NCBI GenBank assembly: GCA_046533095.1
Contig: JAJQRA010000038.1
Span: forward strand, 62,001-126,000
DNA length: 64,000 nt
DNA from: ZAX-1 sp046533095
GTDB lineage: Bacteria; Bacillota; Clostridia; Lachnospirales; Lachnospiraceae
Direction of reading: 5' to 3'
A program made the position numbers and the translations under genes. Under the pieces are notes generated by a model. That model saw only the letters and a list, made by a program, of their open reading frames with translations, did not search any database and was not told where the DNA came from. Each line of letters opens with the position of its first letter. The first letter of the stretch is position 1. This document shows positions 62,799-64,000 of the stretch, piece after piece.

Positions 62799-64000
62799 AA
62801 GAATTTATTAGATTGTATCTTTTACAAACACGTACGGATGAAAAAGTGAAGAATTTTAATATGGAGGTGTACGAAGGGGAAAGCGTTGTTTTATTTGGTG
62901 ATGCTTCTTCCGGTAAAGAAGAGGTAAGGGACATTATGATTGGCCGGACATCTGCTTATGAGGGAAATATATTCATACATGAAGAGAAAGTACACCCTTA
63001 CCAAGAGGCCGAGGCAAGGCGGAACCACCAAATTTTCTATATTAATCCGACGCAAATGTTAGTTCCAACCATGAGTATTGCTGAAAATATTTATACGATT
63101 CATGATAATAAAATCGGTATTTTGTTGCCAAACAGAATCATTGTTACACAAGCCAATGCAATATTAAAAGAACTAGACAGTTCGATTGATGCAACTCAAA
63201 AAATTCAAAAACTGAATTTTTTTCTTAAGCTTATAGTTTGTATTGCGAAAGCAATTTCTTATGATAGTAAATTAATTATCATGGAACATTTAACAAATCA
63301 AACGAGCTATGTAGAAAGGGTAAACTTAAAGAAAATCGTAGATAAATTAAAAAAACAGGGGATTTCATTTTTATTTATTGAGGAAAAACCAGATGGATTG
63401 TTAAATCTTGCCGATAGAGTAGTTATTATGCGCAATGGCGTAGATAAAAAGGTGATACAGGCCAATGCTACTTCTATAAAGGAAATGCTAAACTATATAT
63501 TGGGCGAAAAATCGGAGCCAAGAACAAGACAGAAACAACTAACAGCAAAAGGAAAGTTTGCTATTCTGGATAAAACAAATACAGTAGTGACCAATAATTT
63601 GTATGGCTCACCTCTTGGATTTTTTGACATTTATTGGAATAGAGAAGAAAATGCGTTTACGTATATATATGAATTTTTGAAAAGAAATTCCATGAAGCTG
63701 ATGATTGGATCTAACGAAATCTTGATGGACTTATATTTAAAAAAGAGGGTCTATAAATCCGGTATTGCATATATAGATGAAAATAGTCAAAATGAAGTAT
63801 TCAATGAACAGAGCCTTGAAACAAATTTAATGATTCCTAAAAATAGAAGAGAACTTTATTCTGTCATCAATCGTAAAGTGGAAAAATTTGTGATTGATGA
63901 TTTTTATACCAAATTCCCTATTTTCCGGCAGCAAAAATATGAATATTCCTCCAATTTTATGAGTAAAATAATCTCTATTTATCGCTGGGAACGATTCCAG
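62795..64000 (+). CDS. Degenerate RbsA-like ABC ATPase (runs off the window)
   Basis: The frame from ATG 62795 is open through all 402 codons to the window end, overlapping the kinase gene by ATGA. Its layout follows a sugar ABC ATPase with two ABC domains (RbsA type): EGESVVLFGDASSGKEEV at the Walker A position, a Q-loop-like region, a signature-region helix, LIIMEHLT where Walker B is expected, and a second half with GKFAILDKT. Key residues are lost: Walker A has E in place of S/T after GK, the LSGGQ signature is absent, and Walker B has M in place of D. It therefore may not hydrolyse ATP normally and could act as a sensor for the kinase. Part of the protein is missing here. Confidence 0.7.
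   Translation, partial: MKEFIRLYLLQTRTDEKVKNFNMEVYEGESVVLFGDASSGKEEVRDIMIGRTSAYEGNIFIHEEKVHPYQEAEARRNHQIFYINPTQMLVPTMSIAENIYTIHDNKIGILLPNRIIVTQANAILKELDSSIDATQKIQKLNFFLKLIVCIAKAISYDSKLIIMEHLTNQTSYVERVNLKKIVDKLKKQGISFLFIEEKPDGLLNLADRVVIMRNGVDKKVIQANATSIKEMLNYILGEKSEPRTRQKQLTAKGKFAILDKTNTVVTNNLYGSPLGFFDIYWNREENAFTYIYEFLKRNSMKLMIGSNEILMDLYLKKRVYKSGIAYIDENSQNEVFNEQSLETNLMIPKNRRELYSVINRKVEKFVIDDFYTKFPIFRQQKYEYSSNFMSKIISIYRWERFQ

Overview
The window looks like a chromosomal segment of a low-GC, strictly anaerobic Firmicute of class Clostridia, most likely Lachnospiraceae or a near relative. The signs are a large Bacillus-type SRP RNA, a SAM-I riboswitch in front of metK, a Fur/PerR-type regulator beside a reverse rubrerythrin, a class B sortase with an SPKTG substrate, YesM/YesN two-component systems, a selenium-dependent molybdenum hydroxylase cluster, and strong AGGAGG ribosome binding sites. 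I see no tRNA, rRNA, CRISPR array, prophage or complete insertion sequence. All calls come from reading the sequence; no database search was run.

Layout. 1-5.4 kb: the start of a hemolysin III-family gene (minus), a DEAD-box helicase with a long 5' leader, and the oxidative-stress pair rbr/perR (minus). 5.5-8.8 kb: an acetyltransferase, an NrdG2-type radical SAM activase, tadA, the SRP RNA with its own promoter, and a PsiE-like membrane protein. 9.3-20.3 kb: a surface-protein locus with a 2518-residue repetitive secreted protein, a class B sortase, and a BspA-type leucine-rich-repeat protein ending in an SPKTG sorting signal. 21.5-27.8 kb: a sensor kinase, an orphan sugar-binding lipoprotein and a response regulator, followed by a Uup-type ABC-F ATPase. 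27.9-34.3 kb: a compact run with a tocopherol-cyclase-like protein, TrkA, TrkH, a small protein, a MATE exporter and a Crp/Fnr-type regulator. 34.6-38.9 kb: YqeB, an RnfB-like polyferredoxin and a selenium-dependent xanthine dehydrogenase. 39-50 kb: housekeeping genes (DMT transporter, SDR, hpf, ddl, murF, plsC, PrcB-like lipoprotein, shikimate kinase, murA, metK). 50.5-64 kb: aldo/keto reductase, AraC regulator, metallo-beta-lactamase fold hydrolase, two alpha/beta hydrolases, an alpha-glucosidase, an AAA/PD-(D/E)XK protein, and a second response regulator/sensor kinase pair whose kinase overlaps a degenerate RbsA-like ATPase that runs off the right edge.

The most unusual features lie between genes. 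First, a dispersed family of about 100-bp, three-hairpin repeats occurs in full at 21122-21226, 34486-34593 and 51731-51827, with short forms at 6852-6879 and 36183-36210. Stems are kept by compensatory changes, and four of the five copies sit in the same orientation just upstream of a gene. Second, many genes are followed directly by a diverged tandem copy of their own last 20-100 bases (the giant protein, trkA, ddl, murF, aroK, the MBL hydrolase, the lipase-like hydrolase, the PD-(D/E)XK gene). Other short tandem duplications occur in promoters and inside two coding sequences. Third, a perfect 7-4-7 palindrome is centred 41.5 bases before the predicted start of the xanthine dehydrogenase transcript, right after a Crp/Fnr-family gene.
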